Source: Mycteria americana (lineage: Eukaryota > Chordata > Aves > Ciconiiformes > Ciconiidae). Taken from it: a stretch of DNA of 64,000 nucleotides. The notes beneath the pieces were generated by a model. That model ran no database searches. It saw only the letters and a program-made list of their open reading frames with translations, and was not told the origin of the DNA. Numbering within the stretch: position 1 is the stretch's first letter; each line of letters begins with the position of its first letter. This document shows positions 12,795 through 23,500 of the stretch, piece by piece. The DNA lies in the NCBI RefSeq assembly GCF_035582795.1, contig NC_134371.1, forward strand, positions 50,137,001 to 50,201,000. Direction: 5' to 3'. The position numbers and the translations under genes are program-made.

Positions 12795-15700
12795 CTACAT
12801 TATAAAAGGGAAACTCATGAATATGCCTAGATTTGTCACAATGTAATTATCGATTCCGTTACTTTTCTATCCACAACAGTACTAAATTATACCTTTTATG
12901 CTGTGACTGTACTTTTGTCTCACACAGTACACTAATCATTTTCTCTTTGCATTTCTTTCCGCTTGAGTCCACATCTACCTTAGAAGTTTTCTGAAGAATC
13001 AAGTACTCCTAAATGACAAAAAAGAACAAAATATTAAATGTCATCTAGTATCTTTGAAGTTTAGTAAAATGCAAAAATCTATACAAAACATACAGATTTT
13101 GTTCAGAACACAGCAATCAAACTTGAAAGTGCCCATCCCAAAAAGTGCATGACTGTTTCTATTCATCAGCTTGAAGTTAAGCGCAGTCTTAAGTGATCTA
13201 GAGAACATGAGTTTGAAAAGCCACAACATTCTCCTCCAATATCACCACAAAAACCTGCCTAATGCAGTGGGAGTTCATAAGTACAGACAAGTTCAAAGCC
13301 CAGGCTTTAAATGCACACGCTAGGAGCACCATGTGGTCTAATTCAAGGAAACAGACAGTTAGTAATGAGCTAGAAATATGTTTGTTATTAATTTCTCATC
13401 ACAAATGTTCTGTTTTCTGGGGCATTTGGGAAATACAGGAGGCTGAACCTAGGCATATTAGTCAGGAAACACAGGGAGTACAGGGGTATAATTACAGTGG
13501 GAAGCAAAGCAATACAGACCACAGGTCTACAGGTATCACTGGTTTCTTTGTCGTAGAATACCTTCTTTTTCTTAAATACAGAATAAAGTTGTTGGGCCTT
13601 CCTACGCTTCTAATGATCAATCTGCTTCCAAAATTGTTAATCTTAGAAAAACACACACAAAATATTCAGACACATAGGTTTCTGTGGTAAATCGATAGAA
13701 CTAGTCAACATTCATTGTTCCTGCACCTTAATGTTGCTCCTGTCACCCTGAAGAAGAATCAATATTATCTTGCCCATGAACATCAGTCTTCCAGTCAGCC
13801 TTAGATCTGAAGCCCATTTTTCCACAGTTTTGACATATTTTGCCTTTGCTCTCATGTGATCTAAATGCAAAAGGAGCATCCAGATACCATCCTCTGTGCT
13901 TGTTCCTTTTGACAAAGTAGTTTTTTCATTGCAAACTGTTGCTGATTGCTTAATGACATATTTAAGATGCTGCTGTATCCAAAGAATCAGATCGTGTACC
14001 ATGGGTTCAGAAAGACGCTTCTTTGCTTGTTCAAGTAATTTATCTTTCACGTCCATACATTGGGCCCTTGTAAGTTGGTCTGAGTTAACAGAAATATCTG
14101 GTAGAGTTGATGGATAATTGACTGGTAAATGAAATAGCAGCTTTAAAAGTACATCTGTATCCAGTAGTTCTTTCACGCTGATTTGAATTCTAAATGTGAT
14201 TCCATGCGTCTCTGGAAAGTATCAAAAAATGAACATTAATAGTTTGCTTTAAGTTGAAATACATATATATTAGTAAGTCATGTTATTTTCTTTAACAATT
14301 CAACTCAAATGACTGCCATTCTATATACAGTAAGGGATGTGGGGTTTTTTGCAGGGTGGGGGGTTGCAACCAATGGCTCACGCTATACTTGCAGGGAATC
14401 CTGAAATGAAACACTTCCATATCATACTAGAAGGAAAGTTATTAACACATTCTAAAAAGCATTCACACCTTTTGGCTCTTTCAAAGTCTAGACAAGCCAG
14501 CAATAAAGAATTGTCTCTCTCAGAAACATGTAAGTCAGCTTCTACAGCTCAATAGCAGCAGCAAGGACAACTGAAAATAGAGACTTTTCTGGATGGACTC
14601 AGCACTGCCCTAACTTTGCTCCTAGAGAAATCTGTAAGACTTCTCACATCAATACCAGCGCAAGGCAAATAGACTTGTACTGAGTATTTTTTAAGACAAC
14701 AATTCAAAAGCAGTTCCACACTAAGGAGAGACTTAGAAAGAAAAAAGTCACATTCTTTGTCCCCTACAACTTTCAGAGAAAACAGGCTTAATTCTTTTCT
14801 TCCAGCTTCTCTACAGTTACAACAGTTGGACTGACATAATGAAAACATCTCTGTTGTACATCTGACCCTAGATACTACACACATACATATATATATATAT
14901 GCATATAGATATATAAATGTATGTGTATATACCTGCATATCTACTCAAAACCTGTTGTTGGTCTACTTTAGAATAGAATTATTTTCAGAGTGAAAAGAAT
15001 ACATAAAGTACGTAGCAGGGAAGGCAAAAGACCACATCCTCCTGATAAATCACAGAATCAAAGATGCTGAATATGAAAGTTATGTACAGTAATTTCTGCA
15101 ATAAAACCTTCTTGACTAAAACACGTTCCACAGAAAAACAATACAAAACTTCATAAAGTGAAAAGCGGGGACAAAGACCTAACCTACTTTTGCTCCTCTG
15201 GCATGAAGTAAGAGGGTATCAGATAGAAGGTTATCTTCAGATGTTCACTGCTTCACCCCTTTGATGCATTCTAACCACTTCACCCCTTTTCTTTAAAAAA
15301 TTGCTAAAATGTCAGGTTGATTCATTCTATGAGGGCAGGAGAAGTCAGATTTGAAAGGCAGATTAGAGCAGAACTGAGTTTCCGAGGAGCTCTTTTGAAA
15401 TGACTTGCCTTCTTCTCCCCCTACCTTATCTTACCTTCCTTTACATGACAGTCAGTTGAATTATGTTTGATTAGTATTGCTGATGCTGCTAACCAACCTC
15501 GGTGCTCTCTATTTTATATCTAACCCCTACTAAATAAGTGAAAGAACCTAAAAGTTACTTGGACAGACAGAAACACTTTAGAGAGCTTTAGCCAAGGGCT
15601 TGTTTCTAAACCTCCTTCCTGGGCCATACGAAGAACTCTCTAGGTCAGAGCAGGCACAAAATAAAACAAGAAAACCCTCCAAACCCAATAATCAAACTCT

Positions 15701-18700
15701 AGCATTACTATAAAGAAGTCTCCAAACATCTACAAACCATCGCTACCTAAACAGAGTCAAATCCAGTGCTGAAAGTAGTGGACGCAAATCCAGTGAATTC
15801 AATGAAATTACACCCAACCATGCCCATACCTACAGGCACTACGTGTCAAAGCCTCATTCCCCGCCAACAGGAGTTGGTCTCCACTCTTCTAAGACCCTGT
15901 GAAAGGTTCCAGACTATTTTTAAGGCAAGCTTATTCCTCAGAAATGCATCAGCCTTCAAGGAGACTCCCAGTCTCCACAGTGTCCATCTGGCAGCATGTG
16001 GCCCTTGCTCGCTCAGGGGCAGTAGCTACGCAGGAGGACCTCAAGACTCCCCATTCCAATCTCTGTCTTCCGCTGCCCTGACAAACGTTTCTTACTGGGC
16101 ACCAGCAACGATAGCTCCTCTGCCATTACGCTAGGCTCAGTACACATAACCACACACACAAGAAGAAAAGCCTGCAGTGGACCTCCTGGGACCCCCAGCA
16201 CCCTCTTGGCTGCCATGGAGGGTCTCTGCACACACCTGAGCATCGCACCGCACCGCACCGCACCCAGACAGTGCCTGCTGACCCACTTCCTTCCAGCTGC
16301 CCCTTACACAGGGCAGCCGGCTGAAAGCAACATGCATTTGGCTGAACGGTATTAACGTTATTATATTCCTGCCCGTGAATCACTTTGTTTTAAACTACGT
16401 TGCCAAGAAATTTTAAAATGCACAGCCTATAAATGAGTTGAAGAATACTACTCTATTGCCAGCTTAATTACAGTGGCAGAAAAACATGTTACCTTTCTGA
16501 TAATCCTCCTAGGATTTTTTCACTAGCTTGTCATAACAGATCTCACCAACTCAGAAGTAACTGAGGGATAAACAGACAGGCCAACCTTGCCCCTTCGGCA
16601 AGGGCCTCCTGCCGCAGTGATCATATTCTTAAGCCTGCAACAATCTCACACCTTTCCCTGGGATGATGAACGAATCCGAAGAAAGCAGCACAGCCTCGCA
16701 TCCCAAGGTGTATCACCCTGAGCCATCGCGAAAAGCCCAGCCATGCTCATTTACATCTGCTTCAGACTTACTTTTAAAAACAAGAATCGGTTCAAAACGT
16801 TTGTGGGGCTGCAGCGTCTAAAGTTTATTTAAACATTCCAGCATCCATTTTCTGCACCAGTGCTGCAGACGGCTGGCAGAACAAAGAGCAAACCACCATC
16901 GCCCTGTGTAATGAGGCTCTAAAGAAATATTTCCTTTGTTTGCACACGCTACAAGGTCTGAGTTGTCTTCACAGCAAAATGGTGATTATTTCTGAAATAA
17001 AAGGTTGGGTATGACCATTCTTCTGGCATTTAATGTGCTCAAGACTAAACAATAAATTTTAACTCATTTTCCTCCATAGTTATCAGTATATTTAGCTCTA
17101 GCATACTTCAGATTTTTTCTTATGTTCCATGTCAACCAGACAGATATCCCCCTCCTCTCCTGCCCAAAGGCATTTTATGCAACACATGCAGTCTATTTTT
17201 AAATTCAGAAAATGGCACCTACTAACATACAAGCTTAGAATATATAAATATATTTCTATAGCAAGCTTGGGGAGCAAACCAGAAGAGAACAGATTAACAA
17301 GTAAATTATGGATTTCTATCTGTAACACTAATCTTTGTAAATAGATATGTAAGGTAAAAAAGATATGCTGTAATTAGTTTATTTAAATTCATCAACACAT
17401 TGGTTTTGATAAAAACATATTTTACATTCTGAATACTTCATTGTTAAATTCCAGAAAGCCAAAGTTTTTAGCATACCAAGAGACCTGCAAAAGCATTTTC
17501 TTACATTCCTCAAAACCATGAATCCCCGATGGTCTCCTTTTTGATCCTGTGGATCTACACGCAAATTACTCTTAATGTATTAGAGATAGCATAACGTAAC
17601 AGTCTTACTGGAAGTTACTTTGTGCATCGTTTGTCAATGACAATTTATATGGTTTGAAGACATAAAGCAAACGTAAGCTAATGAATACAGCAAAAGTTAA
17701 TTCTCTACAAACTAAAGGATTCTGCAGCTCCAACGTAAAAGAGAATTCCCAAAGTAAGAAAACTACCAATAATCATTGGTGTAAATAATCTTTTAAATTC
17801 CAGCAGAAAACGATGGAAATCAACCAGATATGCATGATCCTAACGTATCATGAACGCATGCCTGGCTAAAGGCCCTGCAAGGTCACATAACATCAATATA
17901 AATATAATAGCCTGTTCCCATTGTGCACTTGTGGCACTTTATGTTCCAGTAAGGTTTCTAAGCCTTTTACATCCTGGTAACTTATAAACACATTTTTATA
18001 AAATCATTTTTCTGTATACGAAGCACAGAGAAGGATGTTAGAGAAATATACGCACAGATTTGGAGGAACAGACGTGCATATGCAATGTTCAGCTACATTC
18101 ACATTTTTTAAAATAAACGTTAAGCCTGGATGCTGTATTTTCAAACTATGCCTGAAATAACATTCCTGAACTTTTTGACTTTAAGAAAATAAAACTCAAG
18201 TCGAAACATTTCATCAATCACATTTTAAAAATACAATTCTAAATACCAATCAAAAAAATAAAACGGCAGAATTATGTGCCTACACTGGAGCAAAAGGTGT
18301 GTCATGCAGATCTAGATGCAAAACAATTCTTTTAGATTACCCCCGTTAACTGTGCTCCTTGCAGACACTAATGTCTTCATCCCTCTGAGACTATCTACAC
18401 ACAAAAGCCCTCTTTCCAAATAACCACTTGCTGTTCTGTGCGAATCTATTTCAATAACTATTTTCAAATAAAAGTTTGAGGTTTATTCAATTAATTTCTT
18501 AGTAACTTTTTAGTTAAAGTGAGTCACTCAAGAGCAGCCACATGTAATTTCACACCAAAGCAGCACAAAGTTATTTTCACAGAATCACAGAGTGGTTGAG
18601 GTTGGCAGGGACCTCTGGAAGTCATCTTGTCCAACCTCCCTGCTCAAGCAGGGCCACCTACAGCAGGCTGCCCAGGGCAACGTCCAGATGGCTTTTGAGT

Positions 18701-20256
18701 ATCTCCAAGGATGGAGACTCCACAACCTCTCCGGGCAACATGCTCCAGTGCTGTCACCCTCACAGTAAAAAAGCGTTTCCTTATCAATCCCAGTTCTTTT
18801 GGGCTGAATACATACGCAGACAAAATCTGACAGCAGGCCACAGGATCCATTTTTAACAGGGTTCTCCAGGACTTTACTGCAGTCCAACCAGCAGGAAGCT
18901 GCTTGCTGTCTGTCACTCCACTGGGGAGCTAGGCAGCATGCTGCAACAGCTCCCAGGACACCAGGGAACAGTAAGTGATACAGAATATATGCATATTCTC
19001 TCTGTGTGTGTCTGTGTGTGTCTGTGTGTGTCTGTGTGTGTGCGTGCGTGCGTCTGTGTGTGTGCGTGCGTGCGTCTGTGTGTGTGTGTATCTCTCTCTT
19101 CTCCAACAAATATATATAGGAGAGTTGTCACATCTGTGGTACGCACTAAGCAAAATTTACTTATGCTCTGGATCTGAATAGACATGCAACACTTGCATGT
19201 CCCACCTGACACTTTCTTTAAGCCTGATAGTAACTGCTGTTGTACACTGGAACTACTGAGATTTATTCTCCCTTGCTGAAGGAGCATCGTCACAGCACTG
19301 TGACAGCACAGACTGCTGAAAGTCATCTCTTAAAACTATGTTCTGATCAGCGGCCACCATGCCTGGTGCAGAAAACATGGAGTAAAGGTGTCTACACGTA
19401 GCGCGTTCCTAGCCTACAGCATCCAGCAGCTGATGGGAGCAAGTACTACAAAGCTTCTCACCTTCCCACTCGCAGCAAACATGAAAGATCAGCCTTAGTA
19501 CCCTGTAAAACCTACAGCCATACACATATTGCTGAAGCTGGAGAACATTTGGCACATCCTAAGGCCCAGATTACTGTACCCCCAGAAGAAGACAGAGGTG
19601 ACCCAAGGCTTCTCATACATAGCAACAGCTGCACCCCTAGTGAATATTACAGGATAAATACCTGGTCTTGTTACACATAAGAGATGCAACTGCTTATTTA
19701 CCTAAATAGCAGCTAGCCCATTCCCATTGCTGCCCTTCGCCTACTCCAAGTTTCTGCATGCACTGCAAACCGCTGGAATTGAGAAGGTCGCTAATTATAA
19801 ACGAGTAGGACCCGCTAGGATTTGTCCCCTACAAAGAGACCAGCAGCAGAGACACACGGCAGGAGAGGGACAGGGTGGAAGGCACCCATCTTTGGCGCTG
19901 CCGCTAATCGCAAGCGATTAAGCCGGTGCTGCCCGGTACTGCCCCGCTGGGCAGAGCCCCGCCGCGAGCGGCCCCGGAGCGCCTCCTCTCGGGGCCGGGC
20001 CGGGGGTAGCGCGGCCGGGGCAGGGCCGGGCCGCCGGTGCGGGGCAGCGGGAGGATCCCCGGCTGAGGCGGCGCCGCCGCCGCCGCGCCGGGTCTCGCTT
20101 GGGCAGCGCGGCGAGACCCTGCCGAGCGGGGCGACGCGCGGCTCTCGGCAGAGGAGCGCGGCCGCCTTCACCTGAGACCGCCAGCACCTCGCAGGCGTCC
20201 GGCTCGCAGTAGATGGCGGCGAGAGCCGAGAGCTCCTCCAGCGCCAGCTCCGACAT
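12680..20256 (-). CDS. RWDD3: RWDD3 (RSUME), RWD-domain SUMO-conjugation enhancer
   Basis: RWDD3 binds the SUMO E2 enzyme UBC9 and raises SUMO conjugation to targets such as I-kappa-B and HIF1A (family knowledge). Four coding exons on the minus strand, 20172-20256, 13727-14211, 12893-13008 and 12680-12794, join in frame to 266 residues; human RWDD3 has 267. The start [20 protein letters not shown] matches the family N-terminus, and the upstream context GCGGCC before ATG is favourable. The RWD fold covers about residues 5-115 with the family YPxxxP motif at 61-66 (YPSTLP). The most conserved block, [20 protein letters not shown], lies in the C-terminal half, followed by [16 protein letters not shown]. 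Donors are GTGAAG, GTGCAG and GTATAA, and acceptors all end in AG. There are no frame breaks. The promoter is the CpG island at about 19.9-20.6 kb. Cellular location is expected to be nuclear and cytosolic. Confidence 0.96.
12893..13008 (-). CDS. RWDD3: RWDD3 coding exon 3
   Basis: 116 nt, beginning [20 protein letters not shown] after acceptor CATTTAG and ending HK plus AG before donor GTATAA. It matches the human C-terminal region almost residue for residue. It was too short to stand out as an open frame and was found by matching the protein family. Confidence 0.93.
13009..13726 (-). other. RWDD3: RWDD3 intron 2
   Basis: 718-bp intron, donor GTGCAG and acceptor CATTTAG. A 142-codon plus-strand frame at 13262-13690 lies inside it, but shows no family resemblance and is taken as chance. 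No repeat recognised. Confidence 0.75.
13727..14211 (-). CDS. RWDD3: RWDD3 coding exon 2 (main RWD exon)
   Basis: 485 nt from acceptor TTTCCAG to donor GTGCAG, residues 29-190. It carries most of the RWD domain, including the YPxxxP motif, and the conserved [13 protein letters not shown] region. The frame remains open four codons into the intron (VQEQ then stop), so retaining this intron would give a 194-residue form lacking the C-terminus. Confidence 0.96.
14883..14930. repeat. TA-rich microsatellite
   Basis: An alternating run built of ACATAC, (AT)n, GCATATAGATATATAA and GTATGTGTATAT in RWDD3 intron 1. Low complexity, likely length-variable. Confidence 0.8.
16244..16263. repeat. (CGCAC)4 pentamer repeat
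   Basis: Four exact tandem copies of CGCAC in RWDD3 intron 1, in a locally GC-rich stretch. Confidence 0.85.
18579..18785 (-). mobile_element. CR1 LINE 3' fragment, inverted
   Basis: Starts ACAGAATCACAGAGTGGTTG, the reverse complement of a CR1 3' end, and continues with typical antisense CR1 phrases such as CCTGCTCAAGCAGGGCCACC and CTCACAGTAAAAAAGCGTTT. After about 18785 the match to usual CR1 sequence fades, so the right boundary is approximate. Short frames in this region come from the element. Confidence 0.85.
19001..19100. repeat. Compound TG/CTG-rich microsatellite
   Basis: About 100 bp of (TG)n arranged in higher-order units: a TCTGTGTGTG decamer repeated about four times, then a unit of about 22 bp with GCGTGCGTGCGTC repeated twice, then TG and TCTC. 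Frames on both strands (CVCVC or HTHTQ type) are artefacts of the repeat. Confidence 0.92.
20172..20256 (-). CDS. RWDD3: RWDD3 coding exon 1
   Basis: 85 nt from ATG to donor GTGAAG; 28 codons plus one base. It encodes the N-terminal helix of the RWD fold, ending EVLAVS. The leftover G joins AG of exon 2 to make GAG (Glu29), giving VSETHG; human has RSETDG at the same point. Confidence 0.95.
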
Positions 20257-20290
20257 GGCCGCGGCTGAACGTGCGGGCCGGGGCGGCGGC

Positions 20291-20305
20291 GGCGCCCCCT
20301 GCCGG
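20291..20305 (-). promoter_or_regulatory. CTCF-like core, left arm of palindrome
   Basis: Minus-strand CCGGCAGGGGGCGCC fits the CTCF core pattern (CCASYAGRKGGC) except for G at the third base. Binding is inferred from the motif only. Confidence 0.45.
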
Positions 20306-20325
20306 CGGCGGGGCCGGCCCCGCCG

Positions 20326-20340
20326 CCGGCAGGGGGCGCC
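20326..20340 (+). promoter_or_regulatory. CTCF-like core, right arm of palindrome
   Basis: Plus-strand copy of the same 15-mer as in the left arm. The two cores point away from each other with centres 35 bp apart. Confidence 0.45.
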
Positions 20341-20536
20341 GCCGCCGCCCCGGCCGGTACCTCAGGGAGGGTGCCGGTGCCGGCGCGGCCCTTCGAGCCC
20401 TGCGGAGGCCTCGCCCGGCGCTGCCCGTCGGTTCAGGCAGGCGCGGCGACGGGCAGCCCGGCAGCCTCCGAGGCAGCGAGCGGCAACGCGCAGCACCAGG
20501 GGCGGCGGCGGGAGCCTCTCTCCCTCGGCGCCGAAC

Positions 20537-20548
20537 AAAATGGCCGCC
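20537..20548 (+). promoter_or_regulatory. YY1-like box
   Basis: AAAATGGCCGCC differs by one base from the usual YY1 core AAAATGGCGGC and lies in the RWDD3 CpG island on the strand opposite to the gene. Motif evidence only. Confidence 0.35.
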
Positions 20549-23500
20549 TTCTGCAGCGGCGGCGCCGGGCGCGGCCCGCTCTGCCCCCCCGCCCTGTTCC
20601 TGGTGTCCAACGTCGCATGACAATCTCTGACCCACAGAAAGGAATAAACTGATCGTCCTCAGGGTGTAGACAACCACCTGAAGCGCAGCCACAACACGCT
20701 CATACAGAAAGTTTTACAAGAATATAAATTTATGCTTCTTGTATTCAACGATTGGGGCTTCATAATCCTGTTAACAGCCATCTGACTGAGGTCTTCTACA
20801 GCCAATGGTATCATTAACTCCCAGGTATAATCACCTCGAAAGTAATACTCAACATCTCCCATTATTACAAAATCACTTTTAAAAGCAAGGGATGGGTGGC
20901 TTACTTTTTCAGGAAAGTATATCATGCTATTTTTAATCGCCTAAGTTCTGTTGAAATAACAAGAAACATGAGAGTGCTGAGCTGGGAATGAGGGAAATAA
21001 TGCGAAGGGAAAGACGCTGAGAGCTGTCAGAAGTACTGCCAGGTACATCCATACAGCTGTCAGAAGGCTTCCGTGGAAATTAGCCTTAAAAGTGCTTCAT
21101 TCTATTACTAAGAACTTTCTTGCCCCTGGTCTTTCCCCCTTCTCCTCATCTACTTTGCATATTCCATTTTACGTGTTTAAATAAAAAAGTCGATGTAAAT
21201 GTCTTTTAAATTGACACTATCACAAGACATTGAGGTCCCTATGAATCAGTTACTGCACTCTGACATTTGGAAGTCATCAAATGAGACAGTATAATGTCAG
21301 CTTGATATTTTTCACACTATGAAAATATCAGCTTCATGTCAAAGATCTAAATTCCATCTTAATGTAATAAATTTTCTTGTATTCGCAGACTAGAGAAAAT
21401 GCTAAATATTTAAATTTGAAATGAACTTCTACAGTTACAATCTGGCCTTCATATTCCATTATTATTAAATTGGAAGTCAAGATCTTATTTTCCCTCTTTT
21501 TTTTTTTAATGATTTCTTCAAACTTTGCAGTGTTTGATAGAATAGCATCAGCCATATTCGTTTCTCTAAATGGATGCTTTCCCATCAGCATGTGGCAACT
21601 AAAGTTCAGAAAAAAATCTTGCTTTTTAGAGTCAGCCTATATTAAACCAGCTCCAGCATCCTGTCATAAATCAATATGCCACTGACGATACCAGTATTTT
21701 CCACTTTGCCTGACAAGGCAAACAGAATGCAACCTTTCATACGTAGGTAAGATTAATCTTCCCAGTGTTATTTGCAAAAGTAGTATCCTTTGCTTTCCAC
21801 TCACTATAATTATGGCCCCAATCAATTAGGTGTTGTGTCAACAACCACTAGTGATTATATATAAAACCGTGCATTTAGACCCATTTTCCCCTAACCTGAG
21901 TGGCAAATAAGAGAGGAGGAGGAGACAGACATTTGGAAAAAAACGACAATTTGGAACATCCGTCTACGTCTTTTTACCATCATTTCCATGCCAGCCACCC
22001 TGCCATCCCAGCTACCGCAACTGTAAGCGGTCCTAAAAGCATGTACTCTAGAAGGCATTAAAGGACCACTAGGAAGAGTCTAAAAGTCACTGCAATTGCC
22101 CATTTTGGGGTCACAAGACAAACACAAAGAGGAACCCATAACCACAGCTAAGGGTGATGGCTAACCTATGCAACGCAAATCACGTCCATCTTTCGGCACT
22201 GCTGTTGGACAGCTGCAGTTCCTATGTTTTCTGCTACAACAATGTTGGCAGCCCTAATGCAGCCAGAATGGTATTCTTACCAGCTAGAACTCTTCTTAAC
22301 TGAGTTAAATAGCACTGATTTTTCAGATACGCAAGAAAGAAGCCATTATTTCTGTAGTAACAACTGTGTTATCACAATGGTAGTTTTCCCAAAAGTGGCT
22401 TGTACAAAAATGGCAGAGAGAAAGCAACATGAAAACCTGTAAAAATCACTCCAAATAAGCTAAAAAGGCAAAAGTTGAAAGAAAACAGAAAGAGAAGCAA
22501 CGCCTGTAATTGTGAAAAATTGTGATAAAACATGGAGATGTTTCTCCTCAGTATTCTCAAGTACAGCTAGTAGAAAAGTTTTCATCTTTTTTTTTTGGCC
22601 CAAAGCATGTGTTTTTTAAAGTTGGAAAAAATTCATTTAACAAAAAACTTACATTGCAAATTAAAGCTGCCAAAATTTGCACAGTTTGTTCTAAGGTTAA
22701 ATTCAACATTTTCATGAGGTTTTGCTCTTTGGTTTTTGAAAACGAGCTAATGAATTCTCATTGATATATAAAAAAACCCTGCTCTAATTTGAGAAAAAAC
22801 AAATCAGAGGAAAAATCTCTTCTATTACTTTTCCTTTTAGGTATTTTAGTGGCAAGTTTTTCAAGTATTTGTGGTCTAGCAGTGCTTTTTAAAGGCACTT
22901 GCATTTATCCTCCATGCATCAAACTGCTCTAAGTCAATTCCCTAAGACACTTAATCTTTTGGCAGATGGAAACTCATTTTGAAAGTCTACTAATGATCAA
23001 TTAAAGCATTAGCTATCTCTATAGACAGGAGGTTTATGAGGTCACAGTCTTCAGAAGCTGGAGGCAAGAGCAGCAGCATGTTAGAAAAATAGCTAAAACT
23101 TTCTGTAGTTACCACAAAATTGGCGAAACATCGGAAGACAAAACTCATGAATTAGCCTTTAATGGGTTTTTTTTTGCCATAATATGTTGAAAACAAATGT
23201 GATGGTTTCTATTTTATAAGAGAGGCCACAGTTCAAACTGAACATCAAAGGAAACTATCTATTCTTTTAATTTTTTTTAAATGAGGCCTAATAACAATCC
23301 AAATACTTCAAATAAATTTACATTATCCTTTAAAAATTGGATTCATTCAGGCTCCAGTCATAAAAATATGTACCCATGCTGCAAATAGGAAGACACGTCT
23401 TGTGAGTAGCTTCCATTTGAATCAGTGGTTCACTGGTAAATAATGCCATCATTTTACACTTGCTCAAAGCCACACGTTTAGGTTTGGAGTCAAGACTAGT

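Larger units (their letters stand above)
14212..20171 (-). other. RWDD3: RWDD3 intron 1
   Basis: About 6 kb. It contains a TA-rich microsatellite, a CGCAC pentamer run, a CR1 fragment and a long compound TG repeat, all listed separately. I see no further exon. Confidence 0.8.
20276..20355. repeat. 80-bp perfect palindrome with no spacer
   Basis: I paired the bases outward from the centre between 20315 and 20316. All 40 pairs match with no spacer, and symmetry first fails at 20275/20356. Only one pair (20300/20331) is A-T; the rest are G-C. It begins 20 bp upstream of the RWDD3 ATG. If transcribed, the RNA would fold into one exceptionally stable hairpin in the 5' UTR. Confidence 0.93.
19900..20620 (-). 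promoter_or_regulatory. RWDD3: CpG-island promoter of RWDD3
   Basis: A sharp rise in GC and CpG density covers the first coding exon, the splice donor and several hundred bases upstream. No TATA box is evident, as is usual for housekeeping CpG promoters. It includes the long palindrome at 20276-20355, two CTCF-like cores and a YY1-like box. Whether it also drives a divergent transcript to the right cannot be told from sequence. Confidence 0.8.

Noticed and set aside
13262-13690. 142-codon plus-strand frame
   Set aside because: Lies inside RWDD3 intron 2, shows no recognisable family and has no supporting signals.
18585-19326. Frames rich in HTHTQ or CVCVC
   Set aside because: Translations of the TG microsatellite and neighbouring CR1.
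20168-20692. 174-codon minus-strand and other frames across the RWDD3 CpG island
   Set aside because: Stop-poor GC-rich DNA; the real coding frame here is the 85-nt RWDD3 exon 1, which ends at a good splice donor.
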